From: Capniomyces stellatus
Lineage: Eukaryota > Kickxellomycota > Harpellomycetes > Harpellales > Legeriomycetaceae
NCBI GenBank assembly: GCA_001661515.1
Contig: LUVW01000024.1
Coordinates: 83,430 to 147,429 of the forward strand
Direction: 5' to 3'
DNA: 64,000 bases
Part shown: piece by piece, positions 43,856 through 53,564 of the stretch
Position numbering within the stretch: the first letter of the stretch is position 1
Layout of the letters: every line of letters starts with the position of its first letter
The notes under the pieces: model-generated
Databases searched by the model: none
What the model was told of the DNA's origin: nothing
Seen by the model: only the letters and a program-made list of their open reading frames with translations
Translations under genes and position numbers: made by a program

Positions 43856-44209
43856 GTCTTTGTCCGAGATGACCCAAATCAGTACAAACAGCTGGTTTTG
43901 GCTGCAATTCCCAGACACCCAAGAGCCATAAAATACAACACAATAAAATACACCCAACTGCCAAACTTAGTGGTTAGGTCTAACCAGCTTTATCGAGTGG
44001 AAATAAACTGGTTTGAAATATTTGCCTCACATCAAGCCAAGTACAGACTAATCTGGAATAATGTCTCGTTACTTGATATAAATATAATAACCAACAAAAA
44101 AACAAAAACAAATAAATCTAGAGGTCTGCACATTATTTATTATCACGCTATCTATACAGCAGGATCCAAAAGAATTAAAACTGACATGGATATGAATATA
44201 TTTTTTTGA
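43856..44209 (+). other. Unidentified open frame, possibly a decayed gene piece
   Basis: A frame of about 117 codons without an ATG reads VRDDPNQYKQLVLAAIPRHP, then LYRVEINWFEIFASHQAKYR and LIWNNVSLLDINII before a Lys/Asn-rich end. The amino-acid composition looks more like real protein than its surroundings. No family is recognised, and start and intron context are absent. It may be an exon or the remnant of a repetitive gene family. Confidence 0.3.
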
Positions 44210-44667
44210 CTTTTTGGTTCTTTTTTGTAGACCACCTTTGTACACAGCTAGCAGTGATATTCTGCTTTCAGTAATCTTAATCACAATAATTTTAGTAGTT
44301 ATTATTTCCATTCATTAGTACATCTACTCGATATTGCTAATAGAATCTCCCTCACCATTGCTACAACTACAACTGCGACTACAATAGTACATCTCACATG
44401 TTGGCGTTTTATCGATTTAAAGTCTACAAATCCAAGAAATTCAGCTGCCTTAATCTAGAATTTACCCTAATTTTCAACACCATATTTAAAACCATAAAAA
44501 GGCTTACCCGAGTGGTTCCAGCACAATTTATATAAATATTAGCCTGATATTCCCAACCTTATACTACTAAAATGCGTTTCACTTGGCACAAATGGGGTCA
44601 AACTACTCAAACAGCAACCATGGCCTTTCCTTGTCAGTATAAATACTTGGAGACGAAAAACCTTTTA

Positions 44668-45057
44668 TGTAGTGTGAATTTCCGGCTTAAAATATCACCT
44701 GCATATACTACTGTTAACTGCTAGTCTTATTTTGATCTCACTGGAGATCGTCCGTATCTTAATGTTGCTGTATCTTTATTGCTAAGTAAAAACTAGGAAG
44801 ATTCACTCCTTTGAGTCGAATCTCATATCCTTATAACTAACTAACTAAATAAATAAAATAACTAAATAAATAACTAACTAAATCAATAATCAAACGAATA
44901 ACTAAATAAATAACTAGATAATTAATAATAATAATGAGCACATCCAATCGGACCTCTAAATACAATTGATAAAACCACAAGAGGACAAAACTCAACTGTA
45001 CATAGCTGTTTGATTATATTATTCACTATTAATTTTGGTCGTATTATATATACGACA
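44668..45057 (-). mobile_element. Solo LTR, family A, copy 2, adjacent to tRNA-Arg
   Basis: A 390-bp element, TG...CA on the minus strand: TGTCGTATATATAATACGAC at 45057 down to CACACTACA at 44668. It is closely similar to the copy at 45844-46233. Its TG end lies 9 nt upstream of the tRNA-Arg 5' end. No obvious target-site duplication is seen, and similarity to the other copy continues about 25 bp beyond 44668, so that outer border is uncertain. Confidence 0.75.
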
Positions 45058-45066
45058 CATTTAATT

Positions 45067-45139
45067 GGTCCTGTGGCCCAATGGACAAGGCGCTTGACTA
45101 CGAATCAAGAGATTCCAGGTTCGAGTCCTGGCTGGATCA
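45067..45139 (+). tRNA. tRNA-Arg (anticodon ACG)
   Basis: 73 nt, no intron. D-arm region TGGCCCAATGG (A box). Anticodon stem CTTGA/TCAAG with loop CTACGAA, so the anticodon is ACG, read as ICG for CGU/C/A codons. T arm CCAGG-TTCGAGT-CCTGG (B box). Acceptor GGTCCTG pairs with CTGGATC apart from a U6:U67 mismatch. Discriminator base is A. The body closely resembles yeast tRNA-Arg(ACG). Confidence 0.96.
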
Positions 45140-45672
45140 TATGTCTTTTTAGTCCATCTTTTAATGCAACCGGCGCTTGTACACATGACTGGTCAGATTT
45201 TTGACTTTGCAAAATACGCGAAATACTACAAATTTTAACTGTTATTTTTACTGTTTTTGTATCAGCCAGCCCCATACTAGGTTGTTTAGTTGCTCAATCT
45301 TTTTCTAATCTTGAACAAACTCTCAAATCCGTGTCAACCTTGCTAAAAAAAAGCGGGTGGTGCTTGGAAATTTACAACCAATTTGCGCTTTTTCAATTAA
45401 TAAATTTTTTTTAGCTTTTGTTTGAGAAAATAATTTCTTTTCGAGATCGATTTGGCCAATAAAATTACTGGATCGAAAGAATTGAAGCTTGAAATCTCAA
45501 ACCGTTTGACTATAATCTGCTATAGTCATGCAAAGAATCGCGTTGTAATCAAACGATTATTAGCTAACAATGGATTAAAAGGTAAAATGGAACTGACCGA
45601 GTGCAACTAAAATACCACCCAATCACCTGAATGTAAACGCGGCTATCAAAAAATAGTTTAAAAAGTTAAAAT

Positions 45673-45745
45673 TGGAGAACCAGGGTATCGATCCCTGTAC
45701 CTCTCGCATGCTAAGCGAGCGCTCTGCCATTTGAGCTAGATCCCC
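45673..45745 (-). tRNA. tRNA-Ala (anticodon AGC)
   Basis: 73 nt, no intron. Acceptor GGGGATC pairs with GTTCTCC, including the G3:U70 wobble that defines alanine identity; there is a U6:U67 mismatch. D stem GCTC/GAGC, anticodon stem CTCGC/GCGAG with loop TTAGCAT (AGC), and T stem CAGGG/CCCTG. Discriminator base is A. Confidence 0.97.
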
Positions 45746-45754
45746 AAGATATAA

Positions 45755-45836
45755 TGATTAGAGTGGGATTTGAACCCACGCCTCCGGAGAGACCACGACC
45801 TGAACGTGGCGCCTTAGACCACTCGGCCATCTAACC
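45755..45836 (-). tRNA. tRNA-Leu (anticodon CAG)
   Basis: 82 nt class II tRNA with a long variable arm (TCTCTCCGGAGGC region). Acceptor GGTTAGA pairs fully with TCTAATC. Anticodon stem CCACG/CGTGG has loop TTCAGGT, anticodon CAG. T arm GTGGG-TTCAAAT-CCCAC. No intron. It lies 9 nt from tRNA-Ala on the same strand, so the two may be transcribed in tandem. Confidence 0.97.
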
Positions 45837-45843
45837 AATAAAA

Positions 45844-46233
45844 TGTCGTATATATAATACGACCAAAAGTAATAACGAATAATATAGTCGAGCATCTAAG
45901 TACAGTTGAGTTTTATCCCCTCGCGGTTTTATCAACAGTATTTAGAGGTCCGATTGGATGCGCTCATTATTATTATTAATTATTTAGTTATTTTATTTAG
46001 TTATTCGTTTAATTATTGATTTAGTTAGTTATTTATTTAGTTATTTTATTTATTTAGTTAGTTAGTTATAAGAATATGAGATTCGACTCAAAGGAGTGAA
46101 TCTTCCTGGTTTTTACTCAGCAATAAAGGTATAGAAACATTAGATATAGACGATCTCGAGTGAGATAGGAATTGGATAGACAGTTAACAGTGATATATGC
46201 AGGTGATATTTTAAGCCGGAAATTCACACTACA
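45844..46233 (+). mobile_element. Solo LTR, family A, copy 3, adjacent to tRNA-Leu
   Basis: A 390-bp element starting TGTCGTATATATAATACGAC and ending AATTCACACTACA. It lies 7 nt upstream of the tRNA-Leu 5' end, with its TG end facing the tRNA, and mirrors copy 2 at tRNA-Arg. No internal region or second LTR is present. Confidence 0.75.
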
Positions 46234-47301
46234 GAAATCGTTTTTCTCCTGTATGCCCTCAGCTTAGCGTAAACTACTAATTTGCAATCTATTTACACTA
46301 GCAGTACTGGTATAACAAAGTTATTTGTGTTCTTATACCAGTCTACCTGGTTGCGTGTATTGGCATCTGAAATAATGAACGTTCTGTGTTTATATTTAAA
46401 CTGTAAATTTCTTATTTAAAGTAGAAAAGCAACGAATATCACGCTCTAGCTGTACATTCCAAGTCCTGCCAGAAAGCTAGTTGATTTAGAAGTGTGAATC
46501 AAACAGCACGTTTAGCAGTCAATACTATCACCAAACAGCAACATAAAAACAAGACTACTTTGGAGCTAACTTTACAACCAAACCGGTGCTGTACTTGATT
46601 TATTTTATTTAATCGAGCTGACTTGTGGAATTCTGTAGCCATAGGGCTGATGTTGAAGTGCTATCATCTCCACTACTACTGACCACTATTAAAAACAGTT
46701 ACAACTAAAGCGCGGTGCGTAAATAAACACAAAATAGCCAAAGTTTATCGAGTCAGCTCTACAAAATCGTATCATTCTTTTTATTCAAACGACATTCTCT
46801 GTAACCCAACTCGTTTATTGGTAAAACCAGAAGCAACCAGCTTGGTTTAACAACTCCAATTCATGTGTGTTCAATACGACGTCGATTACTCCTAACACTT
46901 TTATCTTTTGATGATTTTAATTCTCATATTTAACTATACTTTACTCGATGCTAAAATATTGCTTTTGATGTATTTTGATAGAATGCTAGGATATTGATCC
47001 GAACCCTTGACGCAATTCAGGTATAGTAGCTAAACGGGATGATGATATTCACTTGGTTTAAATCGACCCATTAAAAATACCATTTTTATTGACTTTGATC
47101 AAATCTCGGCCTAGAAATGGAATTTTATTGGTAGCCTGATGGTCTAGTGATAGTATTATTGCCTTGTACAAGGGGTCTTTGAAATTAACATCAAGCTGTC
47201 CCATTTTGTATCAACCTCAGCTTGCTCTGTTTTTACTTTGACAAACGACTTATTTATTTTTTTGTTAAAAACAAGTTTGACTGATCCACACTTTACTATA
47301 A
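46234..47301. other. Gene-poor spacer
   Basis: AT-rich sequence without a supported gene. At about 47128-47190 there is an A-box-like TGGTCTAGTGATAG followed by a GCCTTGTACAAGG stem-loop but no B box, which could be a tRNA relic. Confidence 0.4.
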
Positions 47302-47828
47302 TATACTCTAGAAAAAAGCGGGTAGCGATCCAATTAGTAGCCAATTGTACGTTCAAGAGTTTGATTCAAAACTTATTTGAGGTAAAAAAGTTGTGAGTGA
47401 TCATTTCTCGATTATATTTACCTTGACAATTGACTCAATGATGAATACTGGTTGATTTAAAATGGTCTAGAGATAGACCAGAATAAGAGACAGGCGAGTA
47501 ATAATCAGTAGAATCAAGTGCTAAAACAGCCAAACAAGCCACTCTAAAATCACCTTGTTATGAATTTATGTTGTCTTGAAGCATTAAAAATGAGAAATGT
47601 TAAAAATGAGAATTTTTTAAAAAGTAGAGAAGCCCCATTTAATCAGCCATCAACTCGACTCAAACAATGTCTCCAAATTTAATATTCCAGATTTAACTCT
47701 AACTTTAACACTCTGATGTTTAACAAAGTAGCTGAGTTTATTCATATTATCAAACAATAAACCCACAACTAGCAAAAACAAAGATAAAAACTAGACAGCA
47801 ACTCTACCAAATAAACTAGATTCGACAA

Positions 47829-47971
47829 TTACAAATATTTAATCAACAACTCTGATTCCTCAACGCTGTTTCTCAAACAAATACCAATGATTACAGAATA
47901 CTTGGGATCATCCAGAGTAGCGCCATAGTTGAACAACAGTTTGATCATCTCAGCATTCTTATTCAAACAAG
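47829..47971 (-). pseudogene. Ankyrin-repeat gene fragment (copy 1, cut by gap)
   Basis: The minus-strand frame LNKNAEMIKLLFNYGATLDD, an ankyrin-type repeat, ends ESELLIKYL. It is identical to the copy at 51733-51963 and is interrupted by the N run at 47972-48080. There is no start codon or complete domain. Confidence 0.6.
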
Positions 47972-48080
47972 NNNNNNNNNNNNNNNNNNNNNNNNNNNNN
48001 NNNNNNNNNNNNNNNNNNNNNNNNNNNNNNNNNNNNNNNNNNNNNNNNNNNNNNNNNNNNNNNNNNNNNNNNNNNNNNNN
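47972..48080. other. Assembly gap (109 N)
   Basis: A run of 109 N. The identical 670-bp stretch shared with 51206-51875 ends exactly here, so the gap edge may come from a collapsed or misplaced repeat. Confidence 0.98.
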
Positions 48081-48579
48081 TTCTCTCAAATCTTCAACTC
48101 TCATAACCGAGTTTAGTTTCAAGAACATTCCTTGATCGAATATTGAATCCCAACAATAAATTGTCAATTAAATAGTCTGAATTGAATCAAACTCGACAAC
48201 TATTTTCCACAGTTTGTTCTGTTTAATCAACTCTTAATACATCTACAATTCGAGTTGGTGAGTAAACAAGTCCACTCCTGCTAATTCTACATCCACTCAA
48301 CACCACTAAAACACAATAAATTCATCAATACTAATTATACAACCTCTTGAACCCAAAATGCTATACCCAGCATTCTCACAACCAAGACAACTGATATCCC
48401 AAACCCACAATGTAAACACCTGCTTCACCAAAATAACTAAAAACTAACTCTCAATTCTCAGATCCAGCCCGAATATGAATAACCTCAATTTTATTGTTAC
48501 TCTTGATAGATAATAAATATAAAGTGAAAAAAATTGATTTAAATGAACTTAAATCCACATTCCACCATACTTCAAGCAG

Positions 48580-49500
48580 CTAATTGCCAGCTCTTACCAA
48601 GTCAAATGGAGTTGACTCAAATACACGTATATTATCTGCATCATCGCCTGCTTTTTCCTTAATCCAATCTATGTGGTGGTATACTCGAGTAACAAATACC
48701 CTGGATTTCTTTAACCCACAAGTTAGACCAGTATTTGGATCTTTTTCTGGCCCATTGCTAAAAGAAATAATACCAACTAATATGTTGTTAAACTCGTTTT
48801 CTGTATAAAGAGGTCCACCAGAGTCACCAGAACATGGTGATGCTCTGTTTGATGTATCTAAACATATTAGATCGCCGCTGTTTGAGCTATCCCAGTGACC
48901 AAGCCGTGTTGAGCAGCCCGAATTCGTAATAGTAACTCCTGCTGATCGTAAAAACCCCGATAAATTCATTGTGGTTACATCAGCGATACCCCATCCAGCA
49001 ACCCTAAAGTATGATTTACTAGTTATTTCACCCTTGTAGATCTTTGCTGGAGCAACAGTACTCGATTCATACTCGTCTTTCAACCTGATCAGTGCTATGT
49101 CATTTCGGTCTGTGGTCTTTTCAAGTCCTGTATACCCCTCATGAATAGTAATTCGATCGATTACAGCTCTATTTCCAATACTTCCACCACCAAATATGCC
49201 GTCTGGGACCTTTTCTCCAAGAACTACATAGGCCCCATCTGATTCATTAAAAAAAGTACCGTCATTTTTTTTGAAACAGCTGGCTGTAGTGAGCAAGTGC
49301 CTCTTTGAGATTAGTGTGGCGGCACAACCTTGATAATAAAGTAAACCTGTGGTCACATAAAGTTTTCCAATGGCAGAAAATTCACTGTAATCTGTATTTC
49401 TGCCTCCTACCACTCTTTTACTCAGTTTATTTGCGGGCACTGCTGATCCTGAAACCATCAAGGCTTGCATGATGAATACGGCTTGTAGTGAGATACGCAT
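48580..49500 (-). CDS. Secreted S1-fold serine protease homologue lacking catalytic His
   Basis: Single exon, 306 aa. Signal peptide residues 1-20 (hydrophobic FIMQALMVSGSAVPA), then a short propeptide ending LSKR before VVGG, a Kex2-like activation site giving the usual N-terminus. The S1 fold is clear: Cys58/Cys75 region, DRNDIALIRL with the catalytic Asp at 134, and CSGDSGGPLY with Ser227. The catalytic His motif AAHC reads TASC, so residue 74 is Ser instead of His. The triad is therefore incomplete and the protein is probably an inactive homologue. The position equivalent to chymotrypsin 189 is Ser. The ORF is otherwise intact and keeps promoter DNA in common with its active paralogue at 52551. 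Confidence 0.92.
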   Translation of the reverse strand: MRISLQAVFIMQALMVSGSAVPANKLSKRVVGGRNTDYSEFSAIGKLYVTTGLLYYQGCAATLISKRHLLTTASCFKKNDGTFFNESDGAYVVLGEKVPDGIFGGGSIGNRAVIDRITIHEGYTGLEKTTDRNDIALIRLKDEYESSTVAPAKIYKGEITSKSYFRVAGWGIADVTTMNLSGFLRSAGVTITNSGCSTRLGHWDSSNSGDLICLDTSNRASPCSGDSGGPLYTENEFNNILVGIISFSNGPEKDPNTGLTCGLKKSRVFVTRVYHHIDWIKEKAGDDADNIRVFESTPFDLVRAGN

Positions 49501-49614
49501 TTTGTACTAACAGTTGTTATTTTTGTATTTTTAAGAGTGTTTCCAGTTACTAGAATGGTTGTAAAGTTGTTAAAGACAGAGTCTGCGCTTTCGAAAATGG
49601 CATGCTACCAGCTG

Positions 49615-49622
49615 TATTTATA
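49615..49622 (-). promoter_or_regulatory. TATA box of protease homologue
   Basis: TATAAATA on the minus strand, about 115 bp upstream of the ATG, within a block (about 49501-49690) that is strongly conserved with the upstream region of the paralogue at 53438. Confidence 0.6.
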
Positions 49623-50160
49623 CAGAATATTGTTGTTTTGTTAAATTCAAACCTTAAAACGTTAATAGTGATAAGACACCTGGTACAAATATCAATTGTT
49701 CAGGTCTGAAAATGCGTACTATTTAAAATGTAGTTTTGAGGTTGATTCATATTGAGCAGAAAATTATTGGAAAATTGTTGTTAAACCAGCTCAAATACAT
49801 AACCTGTAATATTCAGTATTCTCAAAATCAGCTTTCGTGACAATTTTTGGGTTGTGAATGAATATTACTTGATATTTCTAACCTTGAAATTAACTATTTA
49901 GGACTTTGTAAATCTGTATCAGGTATTTCGGTCTCGATTTTGCTATTTATCAATACAGTATACATAGTATTAATTTTCCAATTTTATTCAGGTTTGGTTT
50001 GAATACCTATTTATTCAATCTATTGGTATCTATAAATGTGCTGTTCTACCTGTATTGGCCTTTTTAGTTGAACAAAGATACACTAGCCAGCTTTTTTTAT
50101 AGCCAAGACCCCTTACAATGACATATTGAATTGCAACATTTCTATCAGAACAATAAATTC

Positions 50161-51204
50161 ATTAATGTTGTTTTTGTAATCGACGATGTGAGTTTGTGTT
50201 TACTGACCAAGTTTTGGTTGCATACTTTGATTTCCATTGGTGTGCTATATAAAACCATTTCGATCAAACATGAAATAAACTTGGATTTGATAAACCAGAT
50301 TTAAACTCATATATCTCTTGTTAGTGATATCTGTTTAAAAAGTCTAACTCAGTTCTCTTATCCCTAAATTTATTTAGAGCTGGTTTTGGCCAAGCAGGAA
50401 TAATTTAATATGTGTCCTCAAGTTCTTTTCAGGTTGAGTTCTACATAAATTTACTATGTTGGGTTTTACTTTCAGCACCTAGATTATTCTTGTTACTTGC
50501 CTGTAGGAATACTTTTTTGCTTGAAGTTGGCAGTAGTGGAAGTAGTGGCGGTGTTGGTATTAATTGGTGGTGGATCTTGTTGCTTTAACCAAACATTGAA
50601 CGTAGGTAGTGGAGCAATTATTATGACCATTACTTTTATGTTGTTTTTTTATTATTATTGTTATTGTTACGTTATTTGATGTAAAATGAAAAGATCACTC
50701 CAATTCATAAGGTTTGCCATAAACCTATACATGCTGAGGCACAGCTTATTAGCTTGGCAGCGCTTTATCAAAAAGGTGTCCCAATATCTTGATATCGGTA
50801 TAACACTTAAAGTATGGAAAATACTAGATAAATGGGAACAAGTCCAGTTTAATAAAATCGGAATCCTACCAAACTCGAGCTTCCCATTAATCTCAATAAC
50901 CTTTAGAGCTCAATGGCACTCTATCATATACCATCGGCTCTGCGCAACAGGTCATCAGAAATCAAATTAGATTGTGGTGATAAAGGTGTGATGAATTGTT
51001 AGTAATTTAGTGAGTAGTGAAATATGACAGAATAAACTGATACATTTACAACTTTCCAAGTAATCCCCTCCCCACTTTGAGGGAACCCCGTTTAAAGCCA
51101 TACTCTTGCTTGTCGTTGGATTTAATCCGCAAAATATGGGTAAAGCCATCAAGGTTTTCTACTAAAACCCTTGATCTTTTGAATCTGATTACATATATTC
51201 TTCA
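50161..51204. other. Spacer between duplicated units
   Basis: AT-rich DNA with open frames at 50497-50679 and 50686-50970 that show no domain or splice context. It ends at a single N (51205), a likely assembly join. Confidence 0.45.
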
Positions 51205-51732
51205 NTATACTCTAGAAAAAAGCGGGTAGCGATCCAATTAGTAGCCAATTGTACGTTCAAGAGTTTGATTCAAAACTTATTTGAGGTAAAAAAGTTGTGA
51301 GTGATCATTTCTCGATTATATTTACCTTGACAATTGACTCAATGATGAATACTGGTTGATTTAAAATGGTCTAGAGATAGACCAGAATAAGAGACAGGCG
51401 AGTAATAATCAGTAGAATCAAGTGCTAAAACAGCCAAACAAGCCACTCTAAAATCACCTTGTTATGAATTTATGTTGTCTTGAAGCATTAAAAATGAGAA
51501 ATGTTAAAAATGAGAATTTTTTAAAAAGTAGAGAAGCCCCATTTAATCAGCCATCAACTCGACTCAAACAATGTCTCCAAATTTAATATTCCAGATTTAA
51601 CTCTAACTTTAACACTCTGATGTTTAACAAAGTAGCTGAGTTTATTCATATTATCAAACAATAAACCCACAACTAGCAAAAACAAAGATAAAAACTAGAC
51701 AGCAACTCTACCAAATAAACTAGATTCGACAA

Positions 51733-52050
51733 TTACAAATATTTAATCAACAACTCTGATTCCTCAACGCTGTTTCTCAAACAAATACCAATGATTACAG
51801 AATACTTGGGATCATCCAGAGTAGCGCCATAGTTGAACAACAGTTTGATCATCTCAGCATTCTTATTCAAACAAGCCCGACCAAGACCAATGTACTTTTG
51901 TCTAGTCAAATCTGGTTTGTGTGATAGCAACAGTTTCACCATTTCAATGTTATTGAAACTCATTCTCTGTTTTATTATCTCTTTTAAAATATCAGCTTGA
52001 ATCTGAGGTGGTACATTGTTTATAATAATTTGAATTACGATGAGAGTAAT
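51733..52050 (-). pseudogene. Ankyrin-repeat gene fragment (copy 2)
   Basis: The minus-strand frame from about 52050 reads NNVPPQIQADILKEIIKQR and then two ankyrin-type repeats (NIEMVKLLLSHKPDLT and NAEMIKLLFNYGATLDD), ending at the stop at 51733. Upstream of it a stop and frame breaks interrupt a Leu-rich helix. The N-terminal part and a start are missing, so this is most likely the 3' remnant of an ankyrin-repeat gene. Confidence 0.6.
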
Positions 52051-52550
52051 AAAAGTTTAAAGTGATTTTCTTTCTCTCAAATCTTCAACTCTTATAATCG
52101 AGTTTAGTTTCAAGAACATTCCTTGATCGAATGTTGAATGCTAACAATAAATTGTCAATAAAATCGTCTGAATTAAATCAAATTCGGCAACCGTTTTTCA
52201 CAGTTTGTTTTTTTTAATCAACTCTTCAACTCTTCAACTCTTAATACAGCCACAATTCGAGTTGGTGAGTAAACAATTCCACTCCTGCTAATTATACATC
52301 CACTCAACATCTTTATAACATAATACACTCAGCAAAACTTGCCAACTGCGCTCTTATAATAGGTGTAAACCCTGACATACAGTCAAAACAGCCCCAACTT
52401 TATTCCCGCTCTAATTCAACATGTATATAAAATAACTATATTGAATCGAATAACATTCCACTGACTAAATAGGCCAACTTGAGTCTATAAAAACACACTT
52501 ATAATACTCTAAGCATCTAATTACCGAGCATAATTAGCATAAATAGAAAG

Positions 52551-53438
52551 TTAGCAGCTAATCTTCAAGTCAAACGAACTGTCACCAATATGTTTCCTGA
52601 TCCAGTCTATGTGGTGAAATGCTCGAGTGAAATAACTCTTTGACCCTTCTAATCCGCAACCTAACCCAGAGCCTGAGCTTTTTTTTGACCGATGACCTAT
52701 AGACACAATACCAACCAGTACGTTGTCCTTAGCGTCTGGCTTATAAACAGGCCCCCCAGAATCGCCAGCACATGTTGATGGCATATTTGAAGTTTCTAGA
52801 CAAACTAAATCACCATTATTCGATTTTTCCCAGAAAACCTCGTCATTTGCACAATTCTCTGAATTGGTGACAGAGACTTTTGCTGATTTTAGATTGCTTG
52901 GTATACTTTTTGTATGTATATTATTAACTCCCCATCCACTAGCTACTAAATTCAAACTGGGGTTAACATACCCTCCATATATTTTTGCCGGTGTAGCAAC
53001 ATCTGGTTCGACATCATCGTTCAATCTGATAAGCGCTATATCATTCCGCTCACTTTCTCCACTTCTTGTGAAATTTTCGTGGATTATAATGTCTTCAAAT
53101 TTAGCCCTGTCAAAAATTTTTCCGCCGCCAAATATGTTGAAAGGGTCACTTTCCCCAAGAATTACAAATGGTTCCCAGTAACTACTAACATCGGTACCAT
53201 CTTTATTTCTGAAACAATGTGCCGCAGTAAGCAAGTGTCTCTTTGTAATTAGGGTTGCGCCACAGCCTTTAGTAGAGCGAAAACTAGTGGGTATGAAAAG
53301 CTTTCCAATTGCAGAAAAGTCGCTGTATGACGCATTACTCCCACCCGTTATTCTTTTTCTCAGTTTATTTGCGGGCACTGCTGATCCAGATACCAGTAAG
53401 GCCTGGGATACAATGGCTACTTGTAGTAAGATACGCAT
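52551..53438 (-). CDS. Secreted S1 serine protease (chymotrypsin fold), intact triad
   Basis: Single exon, 295 aa. Signal peptide about 1-20 (hydrophobic VAIVSQALLVSGSA), then propeptide ending LRKR before ITGG, a dibasic activation site. Catalytic residues are all present: LLTAAHCF (His74), ERNDIALIRL (Asp133) and CAGDSGGPVY (Ser227). The residue equivalent to chymotrypsin 189 is Ser, pointing to chymotrypsin-like rather than Arg/Lys specificity. The expected product is an extracellular endopeptidase, possibly acting on host or environmental protein. It is a paralogue of the 48580 homologue and of the 40729 pseudogene. Confidence 0.95.
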   Translation of the reverse strand: MRILLQVAIVSQALLVSGSAVPANKLRKRITGGSNASYSDFSAIGKLFIPTSFRSTKGCGATLITKRHLLTAAHCFRNKDGTDVSSYWEPFVILGESDPFNIFGGGKIFDRAKFEDIIIHENFTRSGESERNDIALIRLNDDVEPDVATPAKIYGGYVNPSLNLVASGWGVNNIHTKSIPSNLKSAKVSVTNSENCANDEVFWEKSNNGDLVCLETSNMPSTCAGDSGGPVYKPDAKDNVLVGIVSIGHRSKKSSGSGLGCGLEGSKSYFTRAFHHIDWIRKHIGDSSFDLKISC

Positions 53439-53556
53439 TTTGTACTAGCAGTTGTTTTTTTTTTTTGTGTATTTGAGAGTGTTCCCGGTTACTAGAATGG
53501 TTGTAGCGTTTTTAAAGACGGAGTCTGTGCTTTTGGATATGGCGTGCTACCAGCTG

Positions 53557-53564
53557 TATTTATA
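53557..53564 (-). promoter_or_regulatory. TATA box of S1 protease
   Basis: TATAAATA on the minus strand, about 119 bp upstream of the ATG, in a block conserved with the region upstream of the 48580 gene (CAGCTGTATTTATACAG core in both). Confidence 0.6.

Larger units (their letters stand above)
47302..50160. repeat. Segmental duplication, unit 1
   Basis: This unit is homologous to 51206-54090 at an offset of about 3.9 kb. The first 670 bp (47302-47971) are identical base for base to 51206-51875. After the N gap (47972-48080) the copies diverge but stay collinear through an S1 protease gene, its promoter, and upstream blocks such as GGGTTGTGAATGAATATTAC and CAGGTATTT. Confidence 0.85.

Noticed and set aside
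47128..47190. Possible tRNA (A-box-like TGGTCTAGTGATAG and a stem-loop)
   Set aside because: No B box, no pairing acceptor stem, and the anticodon arm does not fold properly; at best a relic.
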